DNA from: Flavobacterium humidisoli
GTDB taxonomy: Bacteria > Bacteroidota > Bacteroidia > Flavobacteriales > Flavobacteriaceae
Direction of reading: 5' to 3'
Length of the DNA: 64,000 bases
NCBI RefSeq assembly: GCF_023272795.1
Contig: NZ_CP096829.1
Coordinates: forward strand, 5,518,001 to 5,582,000
The translations under genes were made by a program, and so were the position numbers. The notes under the pieces are model-generated. The model made no database searches and was not told the origin of the DNA. It worked only from the letters and a program-made list of their open reading frames with translations. Positions 16,581 to 24,263 of this stretch are shown in pieces (position 1 is the stretch's first letter; each line of letters opens with the position of its first letter).

Positions 16581-17670
16581 GTAATAAGCTTTTTAAAAAT
16601 GGAGCATATTCATCTGCCAAAACTTTATGATCTTCTACGTCTGGATGTCCTGAACAGCCTTTCGGTGTCATTGGCTTAAATTTGAAAATCTGAATTGTTT
16701 TGTGTGTTTTATCTGTATCAAACGCTGCTTTTACTTTATTCAGACAATCTTCAAAAACAACTGCTCTTTCTCCGCCAACCATTGGACTGTTTGTAATTAC
16801 AATCTGCACATTCGGATTGTGTTTATATAACATTTTGATGAAATTGATGTAATTCGAAACGTACTTTTCTGGATTAAAAGGCAGACGCTCTTTTTTTCCG
16901 TCTCCGCCAGAAAAGTCATTTGTTCCTAAAGCAATACTAATAATGTCGGGTTGAAAAGCAAAATCATATTTAGGTTTTGAAGCATCTTTCGTCAAATACA
17001 AATTCTGATAAACATCTGGCATGATCGCTTCGTCTTTGTTTTCATCATTCCAATTACGATACATTCCAATTCCAGATACAGAACTCATTAAATAATCGAC
17101 ACCAATTGTTCTCGAAAGTCTTGGCCCATAAGCATAATAACTATTATGATGATCCATATATTCACCTTTATCGCAAGCAACATCTGACGGATCACTTGCC
17201 GCACCACAAGTAATAGAATCGCCGATAAATTCGATTTTCTTTTTCTTTTTAAAAGAAATTGTAGTCAGTTTTGCCGTTGTTCCAGCAAATAAAATATTAC
17301 CGCTTTGCGCTTCTGTATTTTTATAGATTTCTAAACGATGTTCTTTTTGATTTGAAGTAACCTGCACTGGAAAAGATTGAACCGCACCTTTTTCAATTCT
17401 AATTTTTCCAATATACTTTCCATCCAAAACCAACTGAACATAATTATGATGTTCGTAAGCATCTACACTTTGAAGCGTAATTGAACATTCATTTCCTGTA
17501 AAATTGAAAGAAACAGAAGAAGCTGTTCCAATCAAAATAACATTATCATGCTGCAATTTTTCTATGCGACCTTGATATAAGAAAGTTTTATTTGAATTCA
17601 GTGTTTGTGAGTTCGAAATGATCGAAATCAGCAAAAACGAAATTAAAAGCACTATTTTTTTGGGAAACAT
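16570..17670 (-). CDS. CE2-like SGNH/GDSL acetylesterase
   Basis: The 366-residue protein has a signal peptide (about residues 1-21). A jelly-roll N-terminal domain typical of CE2 esterases follows (about 25-135), then an SGNH hydrolase domain. The nucleophile Ser152 is in EFIGDSITCGAA, the oxyanion Asn in LGTNDFSGG, and His342 in CSGHPDVEDH near the C-terminus. CE2 enzymes remove acetyl groups from xylan or glucomannan. It is the first gene of the minus-strand esterase pair and has a consensus -7 element upstream. Substrate is inferred from the neighbouring mannanases. Confidence 0.88.
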   Translation of the reverse strand: MFPKKIVLLISFLLISIISNSQTLNSNKTFLYQGRIEKLQHDNVILIGTASSVSFNFTGNECSITLQSVDAYEHHNYVQLVLDGKYIGKIRIEKGAVQSFPVQVTSNQKEHRLEIYKNTEAQSGNILFAGTTAKLTTISFKKKKKIEFIGDSITCGAASDPSDVACDKGEYMDHHNSYYAYGPRLSRTIGVDYLMSSVSGIGMYRNWNDENKDEAIMPDVYQNLYLTKDASKPKYDFAFQPDIISIALGTNDFSGGDGKKERLPFNPEKYVSNYINFIKMLYKHNPNVQIVITNSPMVGGERAVVFEDCLNKVKAAFDTDKTHKTIQIFKFKPMTPKGCSGHPDVEDHKVLADEYAPFLKSLLHEK

Positions 17671-17700
17671 AATTTATTTGTTAAATCTAAATACGATTCA

Positions 17701-17708
17701 CAAATATA
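17701..17708 (-). promoter_or_regulatory. Candidate -7 element for the esterase operon
   Basis: On the minus strand this reads TATATTTG, an exact TAnnTTTG match, 31 nt before the esterase ATG at 17670. No TTG is at the expected -33 distance. Confidence 0.45.
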
Positions 17709-17829
17709 TTGGAAAGAGATTATCTAAAAAGATACTAAAATGTCAAAAAGTAATAAAAAAACACCACATAAACACATCATTTTTTGCTAACAGAAAGTTA
17801 ATTCTTACAATTAAACAAGTAGTGATCTA

Positions 17830-17859
17830 TTGAAATTCTAGATTTAAGGCTTATCTTTA
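17830..17859 (+). promoter_or_regulatory. Candidate promoter of the NlpC/P60 gene
   Basis: TTG (17830-17832), 19 nt spacer and TATCTTTA (17852-17859) match the Bacteroidota promoter in all but the last base. The start codon follows 27 nt later. Confidence 0.5.
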
Positions 17860-17885
17860 CCGTTTAACCCCTTTTTGTATACAAA

Positions 17886-18395
17886 ATGAGATTATCTTTT
17901 TTTATTTTTCTATCAGCCTTTATTTTATTTTCTTCTTTTAATTTAAAAAAGAGTGAAAAAGAATTTCCTATCCAAAATCCTAAAAATCAAACCGAAATCA
18001 ATCGTGATTCTCTTATCGTTTTTGCAAAAAAGCATTTGGGAATTCCTTATGTATATGCAAGCAGTAATCCGCAAAAAGGTTTTGACTGTTCGGGTTTTGT
18101 TAGTTATGTGTTTAAAAATTTTGGAATGACGCTTCCTAGAAGTTCAAGCGGATATAAAAACATCGGTAAGGCTTTAAAACCAGAAGAATTTAAAGTTGGA
18201 GATATTTTAGTTTTCTACGGATACAAAAACAGAAATGTTGTGGGGCATGTCGGCATTATTTGTGAAGCCAACGGAATGCAGTCGAAATTCATTCATGCTT
18301 CATCAGGAAAAGCGCAGCAAGTAACTATAACAGCGCTTGATACAGAACACTATACCAAACGCTTTTATAAATGTGTCGATGTTTTATCGGAATAA
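17886..18395 (+). CDS. NlpC/P60 family cell-wall peptidase
   Basis: The 169-residue protein has an N-terminal hydrophobic signal and one NlpC/P60 domain. The catalytic Cys68 is in GFDCSGFVSYVF, with His121 in GHVGIICE and His137 in FIHASSG as the other expected catalytic residues. Such enzymes cut the peptide stem of peptidoglycan, commonly between D-glutamate and the diamino acid. It has no binding domains such as SH3 or LysM. It faces a convergent L,D-transpeptidase gene, another wall enzyme, but is not co-transcribed with it. Confidence 0.9.
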   Translation: MRLSFFIFLSAFILFSSFNLKKSEKEFPIQNPKNQTEINRDSLIVFAKKHLGIPYVYASSNPQKGFDCSGFVSYVFKNFGMTLPRSSSGYKNIGKALKPEEFKVGDILVFYGYKNRNVVGHVGIICEANGMQSKFIHASSGKAQQVTITALDTEHYTKRFYKCVDVLSE

Positions 18396-18493
18396 GTTTA
18401 TTGCTGTTTTTTCGTGCAGATTTTGCAGATTAGTTGATCAATGAAGTCTTTTTTAGCTTGTTGTCATAAATAAATCTTCGTGAAATCCATTTT

Positions 18494-20074
18494 TTACTCT
18501 TCAGTCAAAAGTTTTATAAGACTTTCATCTCTTCCATAAATATCTTTATAAAAGTTTAGATTTCCTTCGCGATCTACCCAAGCCGTAAAATAACCGATGT
18601 AAACGGGAACTTTTTTCTTTAAAGTGTACCAGCTTTCTTTTCCAGCGTGCATTGCTTTATCAATTCTTGCAGGATTCCATTGCGGATCGACTTTTAATAA
18701 TTCTATTGCCAATTCACGAGGTTTTGCCACGCGTACGCAACCATGACTAAAAGCTCGGCTCTCTCTTTCAAACAAACTTTTTGAAGGAGTATCATGCAAG
18801 TAAATATTACTTGAATTTGGAAATAAAAACTTTACCAAACCTAAAGAATTATTTTTTCCTGGAAGTTGGCGAACTGCACCATTATTCCATTCTAGATTTT
18901 TTTTCTGCAAATAGTTTTTATCTTTTGCCATTCCAGGTTTAATCTCCGATTTGATAATGCTTGGAGGCACATTCCAATACGGACTGAAGACAATATTACT
19001 CATCATTCCGCTAAAAATAACTGTTTTTGTCATCGCACGTCCTACCACAACTGGCGATACAAAAGCGATTTTTCCGTCTTCAACTATATATAATTTAAAT
19101 TCAGGAATATTAACTTCAATGTATTTTTGACCTTTTTCTAATTCAGGATCAATCCAACGACAGCGCTCCATATTAACAATAATCGTTTTAATGCGTTCCG
19201 AAACTGGAATATTCAAATCAGTAATATGTTCTAATAAAATGGTGTTTTTGGGAGTGTATCCATGGCGAACTTCATAGTTTTTAATCGCTTTCATTAAAGT
19301 GGTATCGCAAACCGCACTTTTATTATCTTCTTTAAGGTCTTTGGTCACAAAAAGCCTTTCTCTTATCTGAGCCACAACATTTGATGAATCGCCAACTTTT
19401 ATAGCTTTATAATCTTCATCTGTTTCGATCGTTTTCCAACCACCATTTTTTTCAATTTCTCTATACTCTTTTAAAGCATCTCGAAGTTTGTAATATTGGC
19501 TAAACATCTTTCTTTTCTTATCGTCAAGAATAGTTGTTTTTTTAAAAATAGAATCTGAAAGCACTTGATAGTTTAACTTTTTTCGAGGTAAAAGCCATTC
19601 CAAAGAAATACTGGTTTTTTCATCAAAACCTGCATATACTTTTTCGGCATAATAGTAATACAAGTTAGAGAGCAGTAGATCGGTATCTTCTTTGGATAAT
19701 TTCTTGGTTGGATTATTTTCGAAAACAGAATTTAGTTCTTCTTTATAAGGATAATTAGCTTTCAATCCTTCTTGATCTAGATTTTTGTATTGATTGAATA
19801 ATGTATTACCAAACTCAACTACTCCTTTATTATCCTGCCATAATTGAGTTGATTTGTTTTTTTGATACAAAGAAGTTACATCGCCTTTAAATTTCTCCAA
19901 TTTCGGATAATTTTCATAAAATTTTGCGATTCGGGCAGTATCGATAGTAAGTTTTAATTCTGGAATTTTTTCAACTTTTTTTATCGCTTTTTCCTCTTTT
20001 TTATCAGCTTTCGAATTACACGAAAAAACAACGAAAAAAGCAACAGCAATTACAGGCGCATACCAAATTTTCAT
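18494..20074 (-). CDS. L,D-transpeptidase (YcbB/LdtD-like) lipoprotein
   Basis: The 526-residue protein has a lipoprotein signal with Cys19 (VVFSCNSK). A scaffold and peptidoglycan-binding-like region fills the middle (VAQIRERLF, YEVRHGYTP). The YkuD catalytic domain includes VNIPEFKLYIVEDGKIAF and the catalytic motif SHGCVR (Ser443 to Arg448, nucleophile Cys446). A long insertion between the domain start and the Cys is typical of YcbB. It would form 3-3 peptide crosslinks in peptidoglycan, or attach proteins to it, in the periplasm. Confidence 0.92.
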   Translation of the reverse strand: MKIWYAPVIAVAFFVVFSCNSKADKKEEKAIKKVEKIPELKLTIDTARIAKFYENYPKLEKFKGDVTSLYQKNKSTQLWQDNKGVVEFGNTLFNQYKNLDQEGLKANYPYKEELNSVFENNPTKKLSKEDTDLLLSNLYYYYAEKVYAGFDEKTSISLEWLLPRKKLNYQVLSDSIFKKTTILDDKKRKMFSQYYKLRDALKEYREIEKNGGWKTIETDEDYKAIKVGDSSNVVAQIRERLFVTKDLKEDNKSAVCDTTLMKAIKNYEVRHGYTPKNTILLEHITDLNIPVSERIKTIIVNMERCRWIDPELEKGQKYIEVNIPEFKLYIVEDGKIAFVSPVVVGRAMTKTVIFSGMMSNIVFSPYWNVPPSIIKSEIKPGMAKDKNYLQKKNLEWNNGAVRQLPGKNNSLGLVKFLFPNSSNIYLHDTPSKSLFERESRAFSHGCVRVAKPRELAIELLKVDPQWNPARIDKAMHAGKESWYTLKKKVPVYIGYFTAWVDREGNLNFYKDIYGRDESLIKLLTEE

Positions 20075-20170
20075 AACTTAAAATTTTTGATTAAAAGTAG
20101 AAAAAATTCTATTAAATCAAAGAACTCAGCAATAAATCTTAATCTTATTTTTTTGAAGTTTAAGCGGTTA

Positions 20171-20214
20171 ATAAAAAAATAAAAGCTCCAAACAATTTAC
20201 ATGTCTGGAGCTTT
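20171..20214 (-). terminator. Intrinsic terminator of the DUF1573 gene
   Basis: On the minus strand AAAGCTCCAGACA pairs with TGTTTGGAGCTTT (13 bp with one G-U pair, loop 7 nt), followed by TATTTTTTT. It lies 28 nt after the DUF1573 stop. Confidence 0.85.
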
Positions 20215-20241
20215 CGCCATATAACCAACCTATTAAAAATC

Positions 20242-20661
20242 TTAGATAACTGTACCTTTTAAAGTAAGTACTTTTGGTGTTGTTTCTGCACTAGTTGTTA
20301 CAGTAACTGTTTTTGTAAAAGCACCTTTGTTTGCAGCATTGTAAGTCGCAGTAACTTTTGCAGATTTACCTGGCTGAACTGGTTCTTTTGTGTAATCTGT
20401 CGCTGTACATCCGCAAGATCCTTGAACGTTTGTAATAACTACAGCTGTTTTTCCTGTATTTTTAAATTCGTAAACAATTGCTTTCGGAGTTCCCTGCGGA
20501 ATTTGTCCAACATCAATTGTTTCTGCTTTCCAAACAATTGTAGAAGCAACTGTAGCTTCTGAAATTTCATTCTCTGAAACTAAAGATTGTACTGGTGCAA
20601 TTGCCGAAAAAGACATAAGGCCTAAAGCCAAAGCTAACATCGAAATTTTGATCATTTTCAT
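20242..20661 (-). CDS. DUF1573 domain protein, secreted
   Basis: The 139-residue protein has a signal peptide and one DUF1573 domain. Characteristic stretches are FKNTGKTAVVITNVQGSCGC and PGKSAKVTATYNAANKGAFTK. The family has an immunoglobulin-like fold related to ASH/PapD-like domains and is abundant in Bacteroidota, with no fixed function. It is monocistronic, with its own -7 element and a strong terminator, and divergent from the histidine kinase gene. Confidence 0.9.
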   Translation of the reverse strand: MKMIKISMLALALGLMSFSAIAPVQSLVSENEISEATVASTIVWKAETIDVGQIPQGTPKAIVYEFKNTGKTAVVITNVQGSCGCTATDYTKEPVQPGKSAKVTATYNAANKGAFTKTVTVTTSAETTPKVLTLKGTVI

Positions 20662-20703
20662 AACTGATATATTTAAAATGGTTTGTAGTTCATTTTGATA
20701 TTA

Positions 20704-20711
20704 CAAAGGTA
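20704..20711 (-). promoter_or_regulatory. Candidate -7 element of the DUF1573 gene
   Basis: Minus-strand TACCTTTG matches TAnnTTTG exactly and lies 43 nt before the ATG. I found no clear -33 TTG. Confidence 0.45.
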
Positions 20712-20825
20712 ATTCAGACAAATTCATGTTGCTGTTAACTGGTTCCAAACGTTTGTTAATGACTTGTTAACCGCCTGTTTTTAGGCCAAAATTGATTAAT
20801 ATTACACTCTCAAAATTCTTTATTC

Positions 20826-22091
20826 TTGAAAATTAATAAACTCAACAGCATCATTCTCTTAGGATTGGTAGCCATCATCAGTATTTTGGTGGCACAATTG
20901 TTATGGACAAAAGAGGCTTTTACAATTGAACAAAAAAAGCTTAGCCAGAAAGCACATATTGCTTTATTGGAAGTAGCTAAAAAACTATACGAAGGAACTA
21001 ATCACGAACTGCCTGTTCAAAATCCCGTTCAGAAAATTGCAAACGACTATTATATAGTAAATGTCGATAACGAGTTTGAACCTGATATTTTAGAATTTTA
21101 TCTAAAGACAGAATTCAAAAAAATGAACATCACGACCGATTTCGAATACGCGATGTACAACTGTCAAAGCGACGAAATGATTTATGGTGATTACATTTCA
21201 CTTTATAAGAAAAAAGCAGAATGTAAAAAGACCGTTTATTTCCCTAAACATAAAAATCTCGTCTATTATTTTGCCGTTCGTTTTCCAAATGAAACTACTT
21301 ATTTATTTAGTTCGATGCGTTTTTGGTTTATACTTTCAACAGCATTGATTCTGATTTTATTGATTTATGTTTATTCTATTTTTAAGCTTTTACAGCATAA
21401 AAAATATTCTGAACTACAGCGTGATTTCATTAATAATATGACGCATGAATTTAAAACGCCGCTGGCTTCAATTCTTATCGCTTCTAAATATTTGATTGAA
21501 CAAAAGCCTATTAAAGAAGACAAAAAATTGTATACGTACACTGATATTATTATCAATCAAGGAAATAAATTAAATGGCCATATCGAGAAGATTTTAAATA
21601 TTGCAAAATCCGATTATGCCCCTTTGGAACTTAAAAAAGAAAGTATTTTAATTGTACCCATAATTGAAGAGGCAATTGAAAACATCCAATTAAAATATCC
21701 TGAAGCTTCTATCAAAATTGAAACTTCTTCAAAAGAATATTTGCTGGAAACCGATGTTTTTCATTTTGGTAATTTAGTTTATAATTTACTGGATAATGCA
21801 GTGAAATATTGCAATGAAAAACCAGAAATTACTATTAAATTCACAGAAGAAAACAATTGTTTAAAACTAGAATTTATTGATAACGGAATTGGAATTACTC
21901 CTAAACAAATATCTTTTATCTTTGATAAGTTCTATAGAGTTCAAAACGAAAAGAGTAATGAAGTTAACGGATTTGGACTCGGTTTATATTATGTGAAAGA
22001 AATCTGCAGTCTGCAAAACTGGAAAATAAAAGCCGAAAACAATAAAGAAAAAGGTGTTACTATAACTTTATCAATTCCTAACAAAAAATGA
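20826..22091 (+). CDS. Two-TM sensor histidine kinase
   Basis: The 421-residue protein probably starts at the TTG at 20826; no ATG is available before the first membrane helix (residues 9-27). A periplasmic sensor region of about 140 residues follows, then TM2 (166-186) and the HisKA helix with phospho-acceptor His207 in NNMTHEFKTPLASI. The ATPase domain has NLLDNAVKY, DNGIGI and GFGLGLYYVKEI. It overlaps the regulator gene by ATGA. The layout resembles the RprX sensors of Bacteroidota; the signal is unknown. Confidence 0.9.
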   Translation: MKINKLNSIILLGLVAIISILVAQLLWTKEAFTIEQKKLSQKAHIALLEVAKKLYEGTNHELPVQNPVQKIANDYYIVNVDNEFEPDILEFYLKTEFKKMNITTDFEYAMYNCQSDEMIYGDYISLYKKKAECKKTVYFPKHKNLVYYFAVRFPNETTYLFSSMRFWFILSTALILILLIYVYSIFKLLQHKKYSELQRDFINNMTHEFKTPLASILIASKYLIEQKPIKEDKKLYTYTDIIINQGNKLNGHIEKILNIAKSDYAPLELKKESILIVPIIEEAIENIQLKYPEASIKIETSSKEYLLETDVFHFGNLVYNLLDNAVKYCNEKPEITIKFTEENNCLKLEFIDNGIGITPKQISFIFDKFYRVQNEKSNEVNGFGLGLYYVKEICSLQNWKIKAENNKEKGVTITLSIPNKK

Positions 22092-22774
22092 GAAATTTCA
22101 AGATACTATATGCCGAAGACGACGAAACCCTTGCGTTTTTAACCAAAGATAATTTGGAGCAAAATAATTATGAAGTTATTCATTGTTCTAATGGAAAGTC
22201 TGCGCTTAAAATTTTCGAAGAAGAAGAATTTGATATTTGCATTTTTGATATTATGATGCCAAAAATGGATGGTTTTGAGCTTGCCGAAGCAGTTCGAAAA
22301 ATTGATGTCGATGTTCCGATTATTTTCCTTTCGGCTAAAACTTTAAAAGAAGACCGCATAAAAGGTCTTCGTCTAGGCGCAGATGATTATTTGGTAAAAC
22401 CTTTCAGCATTGAAGAATTACTGCTGAAAATTGAAATTTTCTTGAAACGTTCACAAAAAAATATTTCTCCTGCAAAAACAATTTATGAAGTAGGAAAATA
22501 TCATTTTGACACTAAAAATTTCATTCTTTTTAATGATGAAGAAAAGGTTGGTTTAACGCAGCGTGAAGCCGAATTATTGAAACTTTTTCTAGATCATAAA
22601 AATTCTGTCTTAAAAAGAGAACAAATCTTAACCTCTTTATGGGGAACCGACGACTATTTTATGGGAAGAAGTTTGGATGTTTTCATTTCTCGTCTTCGTA
22701 AAATCCTTGCCAATGAAGAAGGAATATCAATTGAAAACCTTCATGGAATTGGGTTTCGATTTTCTATTGGGTAA
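22088..22774 (+). CDS. OmpR-family response regulator
   Basis: The 228-residue regulator has a receiver domain with acidic pair Asp11-Asp12, phospho-acceptor Asp54 in CIFDIMMPKMDG and the conserved Lys in ADDYLVKPFS. A winged-helix DNA-binding domain follows, with LTQREAELLKLFL and DVFISRLRKIL. Its start overlaps the kinase stop by 4 nt, so they form one translation-coupled pair. Similar to RprY in architecture. Target genes are not visible here, although the divergent DUF1573 gene is a natural candidate. Confidence 0.93.
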   Translation: MRNFKILYAEDDETLAFLTKDNLEQNNYEVIHCSNGKSALKIFEEEEFDICIFDIMMPKMDGFELAEAVRKIDVDVPIIFLSAKTLKEDRIKGLRLGADDYLVKPFSIEELLLKIEIFLKRSQKNISPAKTIYEVGKYHFDTKNFILFNDEEKVGLTQREAELLKLFLDHKNSVLKREQILTSLWGTDDYFMGRSLDVFISRLRKILANEEGISIENLHGIGFRFSIG

Positions 22775-22858
22775 ATCACAATTCTGTTAAAAATAAAGAA
22801 AAATCTGTAAGTAATTTTTAGAAAAACTTTGTATTTTTAATATCTAATTTTCTTGGAT

Positions 22859-23623
22859 ATGAAATTACATCATTTGCGAAATGCCTCGTTGGTAATTGAA
22901 ACAGAAAAGCATGTCATTTTAGTTGACCCAATGTTAGGTAAAAGAAAAACAATTCCGCCTTTTACTATTTTCAGATACAAACCAAAACGAAATCCTTTGG
23001 TGGCTTTGCCAAAAAACAGTCGTGACATTTTAAGTCGAGTTACACATTGCTTGATTACACATTTACATCCGGATCATATAGACAAAGCTGGTGAAGTTTT
23101 TTTAAGACGAAAAAGCATTCCTGTCATCTGCAGTTCTAAAGATGAAAAAGCTCTTGTTCAAAGGGGTCTTAGTGTAATTCAAACTTTGGAATACTGGGAA
23201 CCGCAAAAATTTCTTGATGGAAAAATCACTGGAATTCCTGCTATTCATGGCTACGGGTTTATTGCGAAGTTAATGGGAAATGTAATGGGATTTCTTATCG
23301 AATTGGCAGATCAAAAATCAATCTATATTAGTTCCGACACCATTTTTACAGCACATGTAGAAAAAGTTTTAACGCAATTTAAGCCCGACATTTCAATTGT
23401 TGCCTGTGGCACTGCAAGATTAGATATCGGACAGCCTTTATTAATGCGAATGGACGATATTTTGAAATTTGTGACACTTGCTCCAGGAAAAGTTCTCGCC
23501 AATCATTTAGAAGCATTAAATCACTGCCCTACAACAAGATTGCAATTACGAACTGCACTTTCAGATCATGGACTTTTAGCCAAAACTTCTATTCCGAACG
23601 ATGGCGAATGTTTGGAGTATTAA
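22859..23623 (+). CDS. Metallo-beta-lactamase-fold metal-dependent hydrolase
   Basis: I use the ATG at 22859 (254 residues) rather than the in-frame TTG two codons earlier. The metal-binding motif His68-x-His70-x-Asp72-His73 is seen in ITHLHPDHIDKAG. Further ligands probably lie in IYISSDTIF and ANHLEALNHC. The family is related to the UPF0173/UlaG-like hydrolases acting on varied esters or lactones. It has no signal peptide, so it is cytoplasmic. It follows the two-component genes by 84 nt. Its substrate is unknown. Confidence 0.85.
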   Translation: MKLHHLRNASLVIETEKHVILVDPMLGKRKTIPPFTIFRYKPKRNPLVALPKNSRDILSRVTHCLITHLHPDHIDKAGEVFLRRKSIPVICSSKDEKALVQRGLSVIQTLEYWEPQKFLDGKITGIPAIHGYGFIAKLMGNVMGFLIELADQKSIYISSDTIFTAHVEKVLTQFKPDISIVACGTARLDIGQPLLMRMDDILKFVTLAPGKVLANHLEALNHCPTTRLQLRTALSDHGLLAKTSIPNDGECLEY

Positions 23624-23685
23624 TTCGTAAATAATCTTAAAAAAACGAATATCATTTTTTTTATTTCTTATTCTTTTATAAATAT

Positions 23686-23693
23686 TATATTTG
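23686..23693 (+). promoter_or_regulatory. Candidate -7 element
   Basis: TATATTTG matches TAnnTTTG exactly, 23 nt before the ATG of the next small membrane protein gene. Confidence 0.45.
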
Positions 23694-23716
23694 GCTCGCT
23701 AACCAAATCAAAATAA

Positions 23717-24247
23717 ATGAACGATTTTTTAAGAAAGATACATTTAGTTAAAGATATTTCTATACAATTACCTGTTTCAAAAATAGATTTCATACAAAAG
23801 TTTAGAAATCATGTTGACCAATCTGATTTAAGTTTTGTTCCTTTTGAAGTTTTTCAATCAAGCAGAAATGAATATAAAGGCAATATCTCTAACAACAGTT
23901 TTGAATTAAGAAAAAGAAGAAAATTATTTGACACCAACTATTCATTTGCAAAAGTAACTGGTCATTTTACAGAAGAAAATAACCAATTGAATATAAATGC
24001 CGAAATTAATGGCTTTAGAAAAAGAATGCTTTTATTTTTAGGAATAGTGGTGATGTTCTATTCCATATTTCTTTTTGCATCTCTTTTTTTAGGCAGCGAC
24101 AGTACTGTTCCTTTTTTTATTTTACCTTTTCTTTTATTTCATATGTCTTTAATGCTAGGAATTCCCTATTTCGTTATAAGACGAAGTGTAAAAAGAATGA
24201 TTTATGATATAGAAAGAGATCTTCACTATTGGGTAACAAAAAATTAG
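23717..24247 (+). CDS. Hypothetical membrane protein
   Basis: I do not recognise this 176-residue protein. The first 110 residues are soluble, with alternating basic and polar residues. Two hydrophobic segments follow (about 107-127, LLFLGIVVMFYSIFLFASLF, and about 132-152), then a basic tail. The topology suggests a cytoplasmic N-terminal domain anchored by a helical hairpin. It has its own promoter-like element and is convergent with the radical SAM gene, 16 nt away. Confidence 0.7.
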   Translation: MNDFLRKIHLVKDISIQLPVSKIDFIQKFRNHVDQSDLSFVPFEVFQSSRNEYKGNISNNSFELRKRRKLFDTNYSFAKVTGHFTEENNQLNINAEINGFRKRMLLFLGIVVMFYSIFLFASLFLGSDSTVPFFILPFLLFHMSLMLGIPYFVIRRSVKRMIYDIERDLHYWVTKN

Positions 24248-24263
24248 TTGCGCATTTTTTTTA

